The position numbers and the translations under genes are program-made. This document shows positions 5,582 through 5,597 of a DNA stretch of 5,597 bases, in pieces. Under the pieces are notes generated by a model. It saw nothing but the letters and a program-made list of their open reading frames with translations. It was not told the origin of the DNA and did not search any database. The stretch's first letter is position 1; each line of letters begins with the position of its first letter. Location of the stretch: the NCBI GenBank assembly GCA_002412595.1, contig DHVJ01000059.1:1-5597 (forward strand), read 5' to 3'. This stretch comes from Anaerolineaceae bacterium UBA5211. GTDB taxonomy: Bacteria > Chloroflexota > Anaerolineae > Anaerolineales > Anaerolineaceae.

Positions 5582-5597
5582 TCCCCAAAATCATCCA

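Overview
The window is bacterial chromosome with all genes on the minus strand, read from right (5597) to left (1). It holds the start of a branched-chain amino acid (BCAA) biosynthesis operon with its full control region, and upstream of that a gene for a large secreted lipoprotein of unknown function. The organism cannot be named securely. A lipobox signal peptide, a sigma70-type promoter and intrinsic termination say bacterium. The short (~555 aa) IlvD, moderate-to-high GC and many-domain Ala/Pro-linked lipoprotein would suit a member of the Chloroflexota (Anaerolineae-like), but that is a guess.

Layout, in the order of transcription. (1) 5597-5470: upstream region of the lipoprotein gene, with an 11-bp direct repeat and a weak promoter candidate. 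(2) 5469-3490: a 659-residue lipoprotein made of three diverged copies of one beta-rich domain, each carrying a [LIV]-W-P-x-x-[NQ]-P signature. The correct start is the ATG at 5469, not the in-frame TTG at 5475. (3) 3489-3396: a short spacer without a recognisable terminator. (4) 3395-3100: an ilv control region. It has a consensus-like promoter with a 17-bp spacer and extended -10, a 32-codon leader peptide with 16 Leu/Ile/Val codons, and a strong intrinsic terminator just before ilvD. Mutually exclusive RNA pairings link the two. (5) 3068-1401: ilvD, dihydroxy-acid dehydratase, complete. (6) 1349-1: ilvB, acetolactate synthase large subunit, cut by the window edge just after its ThDP-binding GDG motif.

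How it works together: IlvB condenses two pyruvates (or pyruvate and 2-oxobutyrate), and IlvD dehydrates the dihydroxy acids later in the same pathway to valine, isoleucine and leucine. The region before ilvD reads as ribosome-mediated transcriptional attenuation. When charged Leu/Ile/Val tRNAs are scarce, a ribosome should stall in the leader's BCAA run. That frees an RNA segment at leader codons 26-29 to capture the 5' arm of the terminator, so transcription enters ilvD-ilvB. When they are plentiful the terminator forms. The layout matches the logic of enterobacterial ilvL, and every pairing can be read in the sequence. The most noteworthy items are this attenuator and the triplicated lipoprotein; I see no mobile element, CRISPR array, tRNA or rRNA.
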